Virus record (IMG/VR): IMGVR_UViG_3300034198_008680
Span: 1-39,632 of that record
From: a virus
Direction: 5' to 3' (one strand)
Length of the DNA: 39,632 nt
Shown here: piece by piece, positions 13,946 to 22,175 of the stretch
Layout: each line of letters opens with the position of its first letter
How positions within the stretch are numbered: position 1 is the first letter of the stretch
Notes under the pieces: generated by a model
Told to the model about the DNA's origin: nothing
The model's database searches: none
Seen by the model: only the letters and a program-made list of their open reading frames with translations
Translations under genes and position numbers: made by a program

Positions 13946-14292
13946 TGAGAACCCGCTTCCGCTATGACGCAGACCTCGATGCCGTGGTCGAGATACGCGG
14001 CAACTATTTCGAGGAAACCAAGCCCGGCCCGTCCGTCATCAGTGACGGCCTCAACGGCATCCACGGCCTGCTGAACCACGCCGACCGCAAGACCTACGAC
14101 AGCAAGCGGGCTTTCGAGGCCGCCACCCGCGCCCATGGCTGCGAGACGGTGGGCAACGAGGACATGGGCAAGCATGTGCGCCCGCCTGAACTGATTGGCC
14201 GGCGCGAGATTGGCGAGACGATCAAACGAGCGTTTGAGGAGCATCGGCAGTTCGGCTCCGGTGCAATCCAGCGTGCGAAGGAGTTTGGCTGA
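13945..14292 (+). CDS. Conserved phage protein next to portal
   Basis: 115 residues beginning MRTRFRYDADLDAVVEIRGN; this and VISDGLNGIHGLLNHADRK are conserved in a family of unknown function found between portal and scaffold in related podoviruses. It overlaps the scaffold start. Possibly a head-assembly accessory. Confidence 0.75.
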   Translation: MRTRFRYDADLDAVVEIRGNYFEETKPGPSVISDGLNGIHGLLNHADRKTYDSKRAFEAATRAHGCETVGNEDMGKHVRPPELIGRREIGETIKRAFEEHRQFGSGAIQRAKEFG

Positions 14293-15356
14293 TGGCTGAC
14301 GACGTTGAAGTTGACGACCTGCGCGGCGACCTCGCCAAGGCATTTGCGGGCGATATCCAGGCCGACGCACCGCCTCCCGCTGACCTGGGCGAGGCCACGC
14401 CGCCAGCCGATGCGGCGCCCAAGGAACAGACCGCCGCCGAGCGTGCCCGCGATGAAAAGGGCCGCTTCGCCCGCGATGAAGCCGCCCGCGAGGTCAAGGC
14501 ACGCGAAACGCTGACGATCAAGCCCAAGGAGCCGGCGCAGGCCGCCGCGCCTGTCGCTGCCGAGCCTGTGGCCGCCACGCCCAAGCCCGGCGACATTCCC
14601 CCGCCGATGGAATGGAAGGGCGCGGCCAAGGTCGATTGGAACCGCTTGCCAGCGCCTGTGAAGGCCGAGATTGCGGAGAAGTACGCCGCCCTTGCAACCG
14701 AGCGCGCAGAGGTCGCGCCGCTCAAGGAACTGATCGACACCAACCGGGAATTCCTCGTCAACGAGGCGGGCTCGATTGGCGAAGCGTTCCGGCAGATGGT
14801 GCAGTTCGCGCGCATGAGCGTTGACAATCCAGTCGCTTTGGCGCAGCATATCCTCCGAGCGCGCGGAATCGACGCCGCGACTGCGTTTGGTGGACAGCCC
14901 CAGGGTATCCCCGCGCAGCCGCCGCAAATCGCAGACCTTGTCGCTCAGACCGTGCAGCAGAGATTGCAGCCCCTACTGGCGCAATTTGAGCAGCGGGAAA
15001 CTCAACAGCATATCCAATCTATCGAGGCGTTCGCCTCTGATCCGGCCCATCCGTACTTCAACGATGTTCGCGCACAGATGGCGAACTTCATCAGGTCCGG
15101 GCAGGCCAAGGATCTGAAGGACGCCTACGAACAAGCGACTTGGGCGCATCCAGTTATCCGGCAGCAGCTTCTATCTGCACAAGCCGAGGACGCCGCGAAA
15201 GCCAGAGCCGCAGAGGTCCAGAAGGCGCAAGCCGCTTCCAGGGCCTCTCTCACCGGCGCGCCGACACCGGGGCATGTCTCCGTCAACGGCGAGTCAGATG
15301 GCAGCATTCGCGGCGATCTCATGAGGGCCATGCAGGCGCAAATGGGGGCCGTTTAA
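14292..15356 (+). CDS. Scaffold-like head assembly protein
   Basis: 354 residues, directly upstream of the coat gene, acidic N-terminus and highly helical, as scaffolds are. SIEAFASDPAHPYFNDVRAQ and KDLKDAYEQATWAHPVIRQQ are conserved blocks of this putative scaffold family. The motif (L/I)RGDL..A occurs at both ends (10-18 and 339-347), and the C-terminal copy is shared with the protein at 17596. In other phages the scaffold C-terminus binds coat; the repeated motif may do so here (inference). Confidence 0.75.
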   Translation: MADDVEVDDLRGDLAKAFAGDIQADAPPPADLGEATPPADAAPKEQTAAERARDEKGRFARDEAAREVKARETLTIKPKEPAQAAAPVAAEPVAATPKPGDIPPPMEWKGAAKVDWNRLPAPVKAEIAEKYAALATERAEVAPLKELIDTNREFLVNEAGSIGEAFRQMVQFARMSVDNPVALAQHILRARGIDAATAFGGQPQGIPAQPPQIADLVAQTVQQRLQPLLAQFEQRETQQHIQSIEAFASDPAHPYFNDVRAQMANFIRSGQAKDLKDAYEQATWAHPVIRQQLLSAQAEDAAKARAAEVQKAQAASRASLTGAPTPGHVSVNGESDGSIRGDLMRAMQAQMGAV

Positions 15357-15371
15357 TTTAGGAGAACGGCG

Positions 15372-16322
15372 ATGGCCTCGCCCAATCTTTCGGAAATCAC
15401 GACTACCACTCTCCAGCATCGTTCCAAGAAGCTGGCCGACAACGTCACCAAGAACAACGCTCTACTGAACCGCCTTTCGAGCAAGGGCAACGTCAAGACC
15501 GTGCCCGGTGGCCGTTCCATCGTGCAGGAGCTTGAATACCAGGAGAACGGCACCTTCTCGCGCTACAGCGGCTATGACGCCGTCAGCATCGCGCCGTCCG
15601 ACACGTTCACCGCTGCCGAGTTCGACTGGAAGCAGGCGGCTGTGGCCGTCTCGATCTCCGGCCTTGAGCAGTTGATGAACAGCGGCCCCGACGCCGTGAT
15701 CGACCTCCTCGAAAGCCGCATCAAGAACGCGGAAAAGACCATGATGAACAACATCGCGGTCGATTGCTATTCGGACGGCACGGCTTCGGGCTCCAAGCAG
15801 ATCGGCGGCGCGCAGTTGCTGGTTGCCGATACCCCGACCTCGGGCACTGTCGGCGGCATCAACCGCGCGACGTGGACCTTCTGGCGCAACATCGCGGTCA
15901 GCACGACCTTCACGGCGGCGGCCATCCAGACCGGCCTGAATTCGGCCTACGCGCAGACCGTTCGCGGCAAGGACGCAATCGACCTGTGGGTGGCGGACAA
16001 CACGGCATGGCTGGCCTATCTGGCCTCGCTCCAAGCCATCCAGCGCATCACCGTCTCCAGCGAGGCCAGCGCGGGCTTCCAGACGCTGAAGTTCATGGGC
16101 GGCGACTTCATGCTCGACGGCGGCTTCGGTGGCGGCGCCCCGTCCAGCCACGTCTACGGGTTCAACACGGACTACATCTACTTCCGTCCCCACAAGGACC
16201 GGAACATGGTCCCGCTTGATCCCGACCGCTTCAGCACCAATCAGGATGCGATGATCAAGCTCATCGGGTTCGCCGGCAACATGACCCTGAGCAACGCTTC
16301 GCTCCAGGCCGTCTGCAAGTAG
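15372..16322 (+). CDS. Major capsid protein
   Basis: 316 residues, with AGGAGAACGGCG before the ATG, the best ribosome site in this part, as expected for an abundant product. The N-terminus TTTLQHRSKKLADNVTKNNA leads to a long helix, and the body is rich in Ala/Gly/Thr (AVSISGLEQLMNSGPDAVID, GGDFMLDGGFGGG). It matches a known type of phage coat of probable HK97 fold, without the protease-cleaved delta domain of HK97 itself. Position after scaffold and before the decoration gene supports the call. Confidence 0.88.
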   Translation: MASPNLSEITTTTLQHRSKKLADNVTKNNALLNRLSSKGNVKTVPGGRSIVQELEYQENGTFSRYSGYDAVSIAPSDTFTAAEFDWKQAAVAVSISGLEQLMNSGPDAVIDLLESRIKNAEKTMMNNIAVDCYSDGTASGSKQIGGAQLLVADTPTSGTVGGINRATWTFWRNIAVSTTFTAAAIQTGLNSAYAQTVRGKDAIDLWVADNTAWLAYLASLQAIQRITVSSEASAGFQTLKFMGGDFMLDGGFGGGAPSSHVYGFNTDYIYFRPHKDRNMVPLDPDRFSTNQDAMIKLIGFAGNMTLSNASLQAVCK

Positions 16323-16344
16323 ACCCAGGAATAGGAGAACCATC

Positions 16345-16908
16345 ATGACTACTGCTTCTTGGGCTGCTCTCGACCAGTTGGGCGGATCGTCCTGCCCCGG
16401 TGACGCTGCCGACGCCGTCTACACGACGCCGGGCGGCACCAGCTACGGCCCGCAGATCCCTGTGGGCACTGTTCGACGCTTCATCGACCTCTCCGGCAAG
16501 TACGGCGTGGGCGAGTTCATCTACCTGCCGGGCGTGGCTTCGCTCGCGGTGGGCGATGTCGTCGAATACAACCTCTCGGCGGGTGTCGCTGCGGCGACCG
16601 ATGCCACGGTGGTTCGCTGGGCCGGCACTGCCGGTTCGGGCAAGGCGCTCGCTATCGCCATGACCGCCAATACCTCGGCCACCACGTACAGCTGGTACCA
16701 GATCGGCGGCGCTGCCGTCGTGAACACCAACGGCACCGTGGCGGCTGGCGACAAGGCGTTCTGGCAGGCCACTGCCACCGTCTCCACCACGCAGGTCAAC
16801 GGCAAGCAGGTTCTCGGCGCGGTGGCCTTCTCGGCCAACGGCGTGCCGAGCGCCAACAAGGCGATCTACACCATCGACCGGCCGCACGCGCAGGGCCAGG
16901 TGGTCTAA
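16345..16908 (+). CDS. Capsid decoration / head-associated beta protein
   Basis: 187 residues, strong AGGAGAACC ribosome site. Nearly all beta and rich in Ala/Thr/Val/Gly (LAVGDVVEYNLSAGVAAATD), typical of small proteins that coat or stabilise heads (DUF2190-like impression). Followed by a strong terminator, which would allow coat and decoration proteins to be made at a higher level than downstream genes. Confidence 0.65.
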   Translation: MTTASWAALDQLGGSSCPGDAADAVYTTPGGTSYGPQIPVGTVRRFIDLSGKYGVGEFIYLPGVASLAVGDVVEYNLSAGVAAATDATVVRWAGTAGSGKALAIAMTANTSATTYSWYQIGGAAVVNTNGTVAAGDKAFWQATATVSTTQVNGKQVLGAVAFSANGVPSANKAIYTIDRPHAQGQVV

Positions 16909-16923
16909 CGACTGACGACAGGG

Positions 16924-16953
16924 CGGGGGCTTCGGCCCCCGTCTTTTCCTTTG
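16924..16953 (+). terminator. Rho-independent terminator after the capsid genes
   Basis: CGGGGGC (16924-16930), tetraloop TTCG, GCCCCCG (16935-16941), then TCTTTTCCTTTG. The stem is GC-perfect with a stable UUCG-type loop and a T-rich tail. Probably partial, as no obvious new promoter follows. Confidence 0.85.
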
Positions 16954-16990
16954 TTCAACCGGACCCGGCTTAGACCGGCATGGAGGCCAA

Positions 16991-17587
16991 GTGAGCGACC
17001 CGACACCGTTTCTCGTACCGAATCCCGAAAACCCCAAGGAACAGAATATCGTCTGGTTTGAGTGGGGCTCCGAGAAGAACGACGAGGAAACCAACGCCAA
17101 CGGCGTGCCCGTATTCGACACCGTGCTTCTTGCCCATGTGCAGGGACCGGGCCTGATGCGCTCCGAGGCGGTTCTGGTGGTCGAACGCAAGAAGCCCGAC
17201 GGCAAGGTGATCGAGAACCACCGCATCTATGGGCCGATGATCAAGGCCTTCAAGGAGAACGACGCGGGCGGCATGACCGGCACGCCGTTGTCCGAACTGG
17301 CGATGCTCGATTCCGGCATCCGCGCGACCTTCAAGGCGATGGGCGTGCATTCGGTCGAAGCCCTCGCGAGCTTGGCCGATGTCGCGGCCGAACGGGTAAT
17401 GGGCTTCCACAAGTTCAAGCAGGCGGCGCAGGCGTTCATTGCCCAGCGCGACGGCCAGCAGCCGATGGCGAAGCTCACCTCCGAACTGGAGATCGAGCGC
17501 GAGAAGAACAGGCAGCTTGAAGCGACCGTTGCGGCGCTCGACGAGCGGCTGAAGGAACTGGAAAAGCCGAAGCGCAAGGCGGCGTAG
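16991..17587 (+). CDS. Hypothetical structural-region protein with coiled coil
   Basis: 198 residues from a GTG start preceded by GGAGG. The first 90 residues are beta-rich (NIVWFEWGSEKNDEETNANG, VPVFDTVLLAHVQGPG). The middle LAMLDSGIRATFKAMGVHSV, followed by EALASLADVAAERVMGFHKF, looks like a helix-hairpin-helix. The last 45 residues (EIEREKNRQLEATVAALDER) are a coiled coil. Function unknown; conserved between capsid and tail genes in related phages as far as I recall. Confidence 0.7.
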   Translation: MSDPTPFLVPNPENPKEQNIVWFEWGSEKNDEETNANGVPVFDTVLLAHVQGPGLMRSEAVLVVERKKPDGKVIENHRIYGPMIKAFKENDAGGMTGTPLSELAMLDSGIRATFKAMGVHSVEALASLADVAAERVMGFHKFKQAAQAFIAQRDGQQPMAKLTSELEIEREKNRQLEATVAALDERLKELEKPKRKAA

Positions 17588-17595
17588 GAGAGACA

Positions 17596-18210
17596 ATGGC
17601 GGACCCGGTCAGCGAGCGCTACAAGCGCGCCTCCATCTTTCAGCGTCCCGCCGAGACGCCGACCGGGCAAACCGACCCGCTGATGGCGATGCTTGCCAAG
17701 CTCAAGGGCTACATGATGCAGCAAACGGCGGCGCAGGCGGCCGCAGGGTCCACGGGTTCTGCCCCTGACGGAATGGCGCCGGGCGCTCCCACGACGACGC
17801 CCATGACGGCGAATTCACCCGCTGGGGGTTACAATCCCGCGCCCGCAGCGCCGTCAGTCACGGTACAGGCTCCCCCCTATACCCAGCCTTTCAAAGGCCT
17901 GCACAACGCGCCCTATGGGCAGAATCTTCCGCCGTTTGAGCAGCCGGGGGCCATGTCGCAGAACTACATGCCGGGCCATCTGCCGCAGGCTTCAGCCGAG
18001 GTCGTGCAGAACACGACGCCAGCCCCGGCCGCACCGCCGCAGGTTCCCGGCCAGCCCCAAGTTCCGCCGATGCCTGATCCCGTCCAGATCGGCGCATCTG
18101 ACGGCTCCGTGCGCGGCGATATCTTGGCGGCCATTGAGGCCAAGAAGCGTGCCGCGATGGTACCGCCTTGGGCGGTCAATCAGGGCACCTTGGCGGACCA
18201 GCAGGGATGA
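17596..18210 (+). CDS. Pro/Ala/Gln-rich structural-region protein with scaffold-like motif
   Basis: 204 residues, AGGAGAG ribosome site. Residues 30-165 are low-complexity Pro/Ala/Gly/Gln and probably disordered. Near the C-terminus ASDGSVRGDILAAIEAKK (167-184) closely repeats the C-terminal motif of the scaffold protein (SDGSIRGDLMRAM). I infer that both proteins dock on the same capsid surface; this one could be a minor head or internal protein. Confidence 0.65.
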   Translation: MADPVSERYKRASIFQRPAETPTGQTDPLMAMLAKLKGYMMQQTAAQAAAGSTGSAPDGMAPGAPTTTPMTANSPAGGYNPAPAAPSVTVQAPPYTQPFKGLHNAPYGQNLPPFEQPGAMSQNYMPGHLPQASAEVVQNTTPAPAAPPQVPGQPQVPPMPDPVQIGASDGSVRGDILAAIEAKKRAAMVPPWAVNQGTLADQQG

Positions 18211-18920
18211 CCGCCCTTAGCATCATCCAGACGGCGGCGGCATGGGTGGCAATCCCCCAGCCTACGGCGGCCTTCAGCGCCACGGACGCGCAGACCATCC
18301 AGCTTCGTTCTCTGCTGAATGACGAGGGCCTGGAGCTTGCGTCGTGGACCGACCATGCGTGGACGAAGCTGACCAAGGAAAAGACCTTTACCACGGTCGC
18401 GGCGAGCATCCAGACCGGCGCGGTGCCTTCGGACTTCGCCCGGTTTTGCGACAACTCGGCATGGGATCGCACCGTGGACCGCCCGCTGTGGGGGCCAATG
18501 AGCCCGCAGCAGTGGCAGCAAGAGAAGGCGGGCCCAACCTTCACCAGCATGTATTACGGCTTCCGGCTGCGGGGAAACGACTTCCTGATGACGCCGACGC
18601 CGACTGCAGGTGACACCATCGCCTACGAGTACGTGTCGAACTATCACGTCTATGCCTCCGGCGACACGACGCCGACCAAGAGCAGCTTTACAGCCGATTC
18701 GGACACGTCGGTCTTTGACGAGACGCTGCTCGCGCGCGGTGTGCGCTGGCGGTTCCTGCGGGCCAAGGGGCTCGACTACAGCCAGGAATATCAGTCGTGG
18801 ATTGAGCTATTGCAGCGGCTTGCCTCGCGCGACGGCGGAATGCCCAAGCTGTCGGCATCCCGCAACTATCCGTGGACGCGCCTTAGCCCGTTCATCCCTG
18901 ATTCTGGATTCGGCGCTTAG
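18207..18920 (+). CDS. Head-tail adaptor protein (SU10/phiKMV-type)
   Basis: 237 residues. The pattern IQLRSLLNDEGLELASW, then SWxxL-like WTKLTKEKTFTT, VPSDFARFCDNSAWDRTVDR and PLWGPMSPQQWQQ is that of the short-tail adaptor that rings the portal. Start taken at the ATG at 18207 because it overlaps the previous stop (ATGA); an in-frame ATG at 18168 is less likely. Expected as a dodecamer joining portal to nozzle. Confidence 0.75.
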   Translation: MTALSIIQTAAAWVAIPQPTAAFSATDAQTIQLRSLLNDEGLELASWTDHAWTKLTKEKTFTTVAASIQTGAVPSDFARFCDNSAWDRTVDRPLWGPMSPQQWQQEKAGPTFTSMYYGFRLRGNDFLMTPTPTAGDTIAYEYVSNYHVYASGDTTPTKSSFTADSDTSVFDETLLARGVRWRFLRAKGLDYSQEYQSWIELLQRLASRDGGMPKLSASRNYPWTRLSPFIPDSGFGA

Positions 18921-18922
18921 AC

Positions 18923-19261
18923 ATGGCGGCCGGCCTCCCGATTTACTCGCCGGAATGGATATTTAAGTCGCTGGTGTCGGATCGCTTCGCCGGCATCATG
19001 ACTCAGGTGCTGACCGGCTCGGCCGTCTATGACCCGCCGAACGTCGCCAGCGGGGCAGCGACGGCCATTACCACGGTCACGGTGACGGGCGCAGTGGTGG
19101 GCTATCCGGTGTGGGGCACGTTCTCGCTTGACCAGCAGGGCCTGCACCTGAACGCCTGGGTGAGCGCGGCCAATACCGTCTCGGTCAACTTCCTGAACCT
19201 GACGGGCGGTGCCATCAACCTCGCGAGCGGCACGCTGAAGGCCTACGTGATGGTGCCCTGA
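18923..19261 (+). CDS. Small beta-rich virion-region protein
   Basis: 112 residues. TAITTVTVTGAVVGYPVWGT and LNAWVSAANTVSVNFLNLTG, followed by GAINLASGTLKAYVMV, form a compact beta fold that recurs in phage structural clusters. Specific function unknown; a head or connector decoration is possible. The stop overlaps the next ATG. Confidence 0.65.
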   Translation: MAAGLPIYSPEWIFKSLVSDRFAGIMTQVLTGSAVYDPPNVASGAATAITTVTVTGAVVGYPVWGTFSLDQQGLHLNAWVSAANTVSVNFLNLTGGAINLASGTLKAYVMVP

Positions 19262-19689
19262 TGGCGGATTGGAACACGCAGCGGCTCGCACAAGCGCTTA
19301 TAGGCCCGCGAGACGGAAAACTGACGCCTGAAAACGAGGGGGCTTTCCAGTCCTTTATGGCGTTTGATCCGAACGTCCGCCAATGGCGCAACGGCTTTCA
19401 GGCCAAGTACGGCGAGCAGCCTAACACCAATGAGCCCTCGTTTAACTACCGCGAGGCATACATGCAGGGAAACGTCCCGCAGATGTACGCGGGTGACAAC
19501 TCAATGCACTGGGATTCGCGCGGCAAGGCCCCCGACCATCCAACCGCTTGGATGAACGACTTTATGGGGCAATACGGCGTCGATCCTGTGATGCAGGCAC
19601 AACAGGGCTTTACCTCGGAACAGCAGCAGACTGTCAACGGGCAGCTTTCATCCGACCTACTAGCGCAACTGCTCCAGAGGGGGCGCTGA
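19261..19689 (+). CDS. Hypothetical virion-region protein
   Basis: 142 residues. The region FDPNVRQWRNGFQAKYGEQP, then SFNYREAYMQGNVPQM and GDNSMHWDSRGKAPDHPT, is conserved-looking, with a polar Gln-rich end (GFTSEQQQTVNGQLSS). Recalls proteins between adaptor and nozzle in alphaproteobacterial podoviruses; function unknown. Confidence 0.65.
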   Translation: MADWNTQRLAQALIGPRDGKLTPENEGAFQSFMAFDPNVRQWRNGFQAKYGEQPNTNEPSFNYREAYMQGNVPQMYAGDNSMHWDSRGKAPDHPTAWMNDFMGQYGVDPVMQAQQGFTSEQQQTVNGQLSSDLLAQLLQRGR

Positions 19690-21236
19690 TGTTCTCGCCC
19701 GCCGTATCTGATCGCCGCTTTGCCCGCAGGGCATCCACGTCGAACGCCTACAACCTGCCCGCGCCCGTCAATGGCCTGAACGCCAAGGACGGCTATTCCG
19801 ACATGAAGCCGGAGGACGCGGTCACGCTCACAAACGTGTTCCCCGAGGCCAGCTATGTGGCCGTGCGAAAGGGCTACACGTCATGGGCGACGGGGATGAC
19901 CAACCCCATTCGGACCCTGATGACCTATTACGGGCTGACGGGCGCGGACAAGCTCTTTGCCTGCGAAAGCACGAAGATTTGGGACGCGACGGCCTCGGGC
20001 GCGGCAACCTCCGTCGTCACAGGCCTGACAAGCGCCGATTGGCAGTGGACCAACATCAAGACGCCGGGCGGCGCTTACCTGATCTGCGCCAACGGGTCGG
20101 ACTCCGTGCGGAGCTTCGACGGCACGACATGGGCGACGCCCGCCATTACCGTGGTCACGTCGTCCACGCTCATCAACGTGTTCCAGTTCAAGCAGCGCCT
20201 GTGGTTCGTGCAGAACAACAGCCTGTCACTCTGGTATCTCGGCACTCAGGCCATTGCAGGTGCGGCGACCGAGTTCGCGCTAGGCTCCGTGTTCCGCAAG
20301 GGCGGCTACATCGTGTCGGCCGGGTCGTTCTCGCGCGATTCGGGCGACGGCGCCGATGATTACCTCGCCATCATCACGTCCAATGGCGAGATTGCGGTTT
20401 ACCAGGGCACCGACCCGACCTCGGCCAATACCTTCGCCCTCGCCGGGATCTTCAACACGGCCAAGCCCCTGGGGCGGCGTTGCATGACGCGCCTGAATGG
20501 CGACCTGTCCATCGTCACGGCAAATGGCGTCATGAGCATGAACGCCCTGCTTGAGTTCGGCCGCGAGTCTGACCAGAAGGCGGCGATCACCGGGCGCATC
20601 CAGACCCTGTTTAGCCAGTATTCCAGCAGCTACGGCTCGGTATTTGGCTGGCAGGCGATGACCTATCCGAAGGCCCGGTATCTGATCGTGAACGTCCCGC
20701 AGGTGACGAACGCGACCTCGATCCAGTTGGTGATGAACACAATCACCGGGGCGTGGTGTTCCTTCTCCAACCTCAACACGAATTGCTGGGGCGCGGCCAA
20801 CGACGCGCTTTACTTCGCCGGGACCGATGGCGTGGTCTACACGGCGGACGCGGGCTACCAGGACAACGGCGGGCAGATCAATTGGGAGATCCAGACCTCG
20901 TGGCAGATGCCGGGCGGGGCTCGCAACAAGATGTTCAAGATGGTGCGGCCGGTCATGCTGACAGGCGGCGGCGTGGCCTTCGCCATCGAAGTGGACACGG
21001 ATTTTGACACCAGCAACCCGCCCACCGGCATGGGAGCCGTTGTGGCCGTAACGGGCATGTCGTGGTCGTGGACGCATCCCGGCACCTGGGGCGGCGCAAA
21101 CGTGATCGACAACCGCTGGCAGTCGGTGGGCGCCATCGGCACGTGGGCGAGCGTCCATATCATAGGGGCGACCAAGGGCGGCGCCTGCCAGATCAACAGC
21201 TTTGACCTGTTGGCAGAACTCGGGGGCGTTCTGTGA
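19689..21236 (+). CDS. Tail nozzle / beta-propeller-like tail protein
   Basis: 515 residues starting at the ATG that overlaps the preceding stop. Opening LPAPVNGLNAKDGYSDMKPE and PEDAVTLTNVFPEASYVAVR, then repeated beta segments with Trp/Gly-Asp turns, match the large nozzle or packaged-DNA-stabilising proteins of short-tailed phages. No enzymatic motif. Expected at the tail tip, keeping DNA in the capsid and contacting fibres. Confidence 0.7.
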   Translation: MFSPAVSDRRFARRASTSNAYNLPAPVNGLNAKDGYSDMKPEDAVTLTNVFPEASYVAVRKGYTSWATGMTNPIRTLMTYYGLTGADKLFACESTKIWDATASGAATSVVTGLTSADWQWTNIKTPGGAYLICANGSDSVRSFDGTTWATPAITVVTSSTLINVFQFKQRLWFVQNNSLSLWYLGTQAIAGAATEFALGSVFRKGGYIVSAGSFSRDSGDGADDYLAIITSNGEIAVYQGTDPTSANTFALAGIFNTAKPLGRRCMTRLNGDLSIVTANGVMSMNALLEFGRESDQKAAITGRIQTLFSQYSSSYGSVFGWQAMTYPKARYLIVNVPQVTNATSIQLVMNTITGAWCSFSNLNTNCWGAANDALYFAGTDGVVYTADAGYQDNGGQINWEIQTSWQMPGGARNKMFKMVRPVMLTGGGVAFAIEVDTDFDTSNPPTGMGAVVAVTGMSWSWTHPGTWGGANVIDNRWQSVGAIGTWASVHIIGATKGGACQINSFDLLAELGGVL

Positions 21237-21757
21237 AGCGCACCCTGCTTACCGGGCATGACGAGACGGTCGCGCAGTTCGTTGCGAAACTGTCGCCCAT
21301 CGAGCAGCCCGTCTGGACGGACGTTGCGGCGGCATTCGGGGTGCTGCGGGAGGACGGCGCCCTTATAGCGGGTGTCGTCTTTTCCAACTATCGCCCGCAA
21401 TTTGGCACTTTAGAATTGAGCGCGGCTAGTGTATGCTCTTTCCTCAGCATCGAGATTGCGAACCACCTTAGTGAGTTCGTATTCCGACAGCTCTCAACCA
21501 ACAGACTTTGGGCTAGAACATCCGTCTCCAACCGGCGCGCTCGCGCCACGTTGAAGTCTCTCGGTTTTACGGAGGAGGGGGTTCAAGCCTGCCATTACGG
21601 CGCAGGACAGCACGCAGTTATTGCGCGTTTATTGCGGTCGGAGTGGGAACGCCATTTAGCCACCGACAGGTGGCCCAAGGCAAAAGCCAATGGGCGCTCC
21701 GCAGTTCAAGAAAGACGTACCTCTGTCCCAGAGACTTCGGTCGCTCTCTCACATTGA
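21233..21757 (+). CDS. GNAT-family acetyltransferase with abnormal C-terminus
   Basis: 174 residues from a GTG start (GTGA overlap). The fold reads VAAAFGVLREDGALIAGVVF..., then WARTSVSNRRARATLKSLGFTEEGV, the acetyl-CoA-binding (R/N)RRA..(L)...GF element of GNAT enzymes. The natural end is probably near LLRSEWERH. The remaining 25 residues are polar and overlap the inserted HNH gene in another frame, so they probably come from the insertion. Related phages carry a similar acetyltransferase among tail genes; its substrate is unknown. Confidence 0.75.
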   Translation: MKRTLLTGHDETVAQFVAKLSPIEQPVWTDVAAAFGVLREDGALIAGVVFSNYRPQFGTLELSAASVCSFLSIEIANHLSEFVFRQLSTNRLWARTSVSNRRARATLKSLGFTEEGVQACHYGAGQHAVIARLLRSEWERHLATDRWPKAKANGRSAVQERRTSVPETSVALSH

Positions 21758-22175
21758 CGAGAGCACCGGCTGTCGCGTCTGGACCGCCGCCAACTGCACG
21801 AAAGCTGGGTATGGGTACCTTCAGTGGATGGGTAAAAAGCAGTATGCCCACCGGCTCGCGTGGTCGGATGTAAACGGCGAGATTCCCACCGGTCTTTTTG
21901 TTTGCCATGCCTGCGATAACCGACGCTGCGTGAATGTCTCTCATTTGTGGCTCGGTACTGCCGCTGAAAATGCTCAAGACCGAGATGACAAGGGCAGGCG
22001 CGGCACGCCAAATCCTCGCCGCGGCGAGGCACATCCTCACGCAACACTGACAGAAAAGATTGTACACGCCATCCGTTTGGCGGAAGGAACTCAGCGCCAA
22101 ATTTCCGATCGATTCGGTGTTGCTCAAATGACGGTTTGCGACATTAGACGCCGAATTGCTTGGAGGCACGTCTGA
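21690..22175 (+). CDS. HNH endonuclease with C-terminal helix-turn-helix (homing-type)
   Basis: 161 residues. The HNH core is HRLAWSDVNGEIPTGLFVCH, continuing ACDNRRCVNVSHLWLGTAAEN (about 54-94), with the usual paired cysteines and conserved His and Asn. A DNA-binding helix-turn-helix, IVHAIRLAEGTQRQISDRFG, follows at 125-143. Such stand-alone HNH genes are typical mobile homing elements in phages. It overlaps the GNAT gene by 68 nt and fills the gap to the next tail gene. Base composition is slightly more A+T-rich than its neighbours. Confidence 0.85.
   Translation: MGAPQFKKDVPLSQRLRSLSHIDESTGCRVWTAANCTKAGYGYLQWMGKKQYAHRLAWSDVNGEIPTGLFVCHACDNRRCVNVSHLWLGTAAENAQDRDDKGRRGTPNPRRGEAHPHATLTEKIVHAIRLAEGTQRQISDRFGVAQMTVCDIRRRIAWRHV

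Noticed and set aside
16980-16994. Four-codon ORF MEAK before the gene at 16991
   Set aside because: Probably chance; its GGAGG is the ribosome site of the GTG start at 16991.
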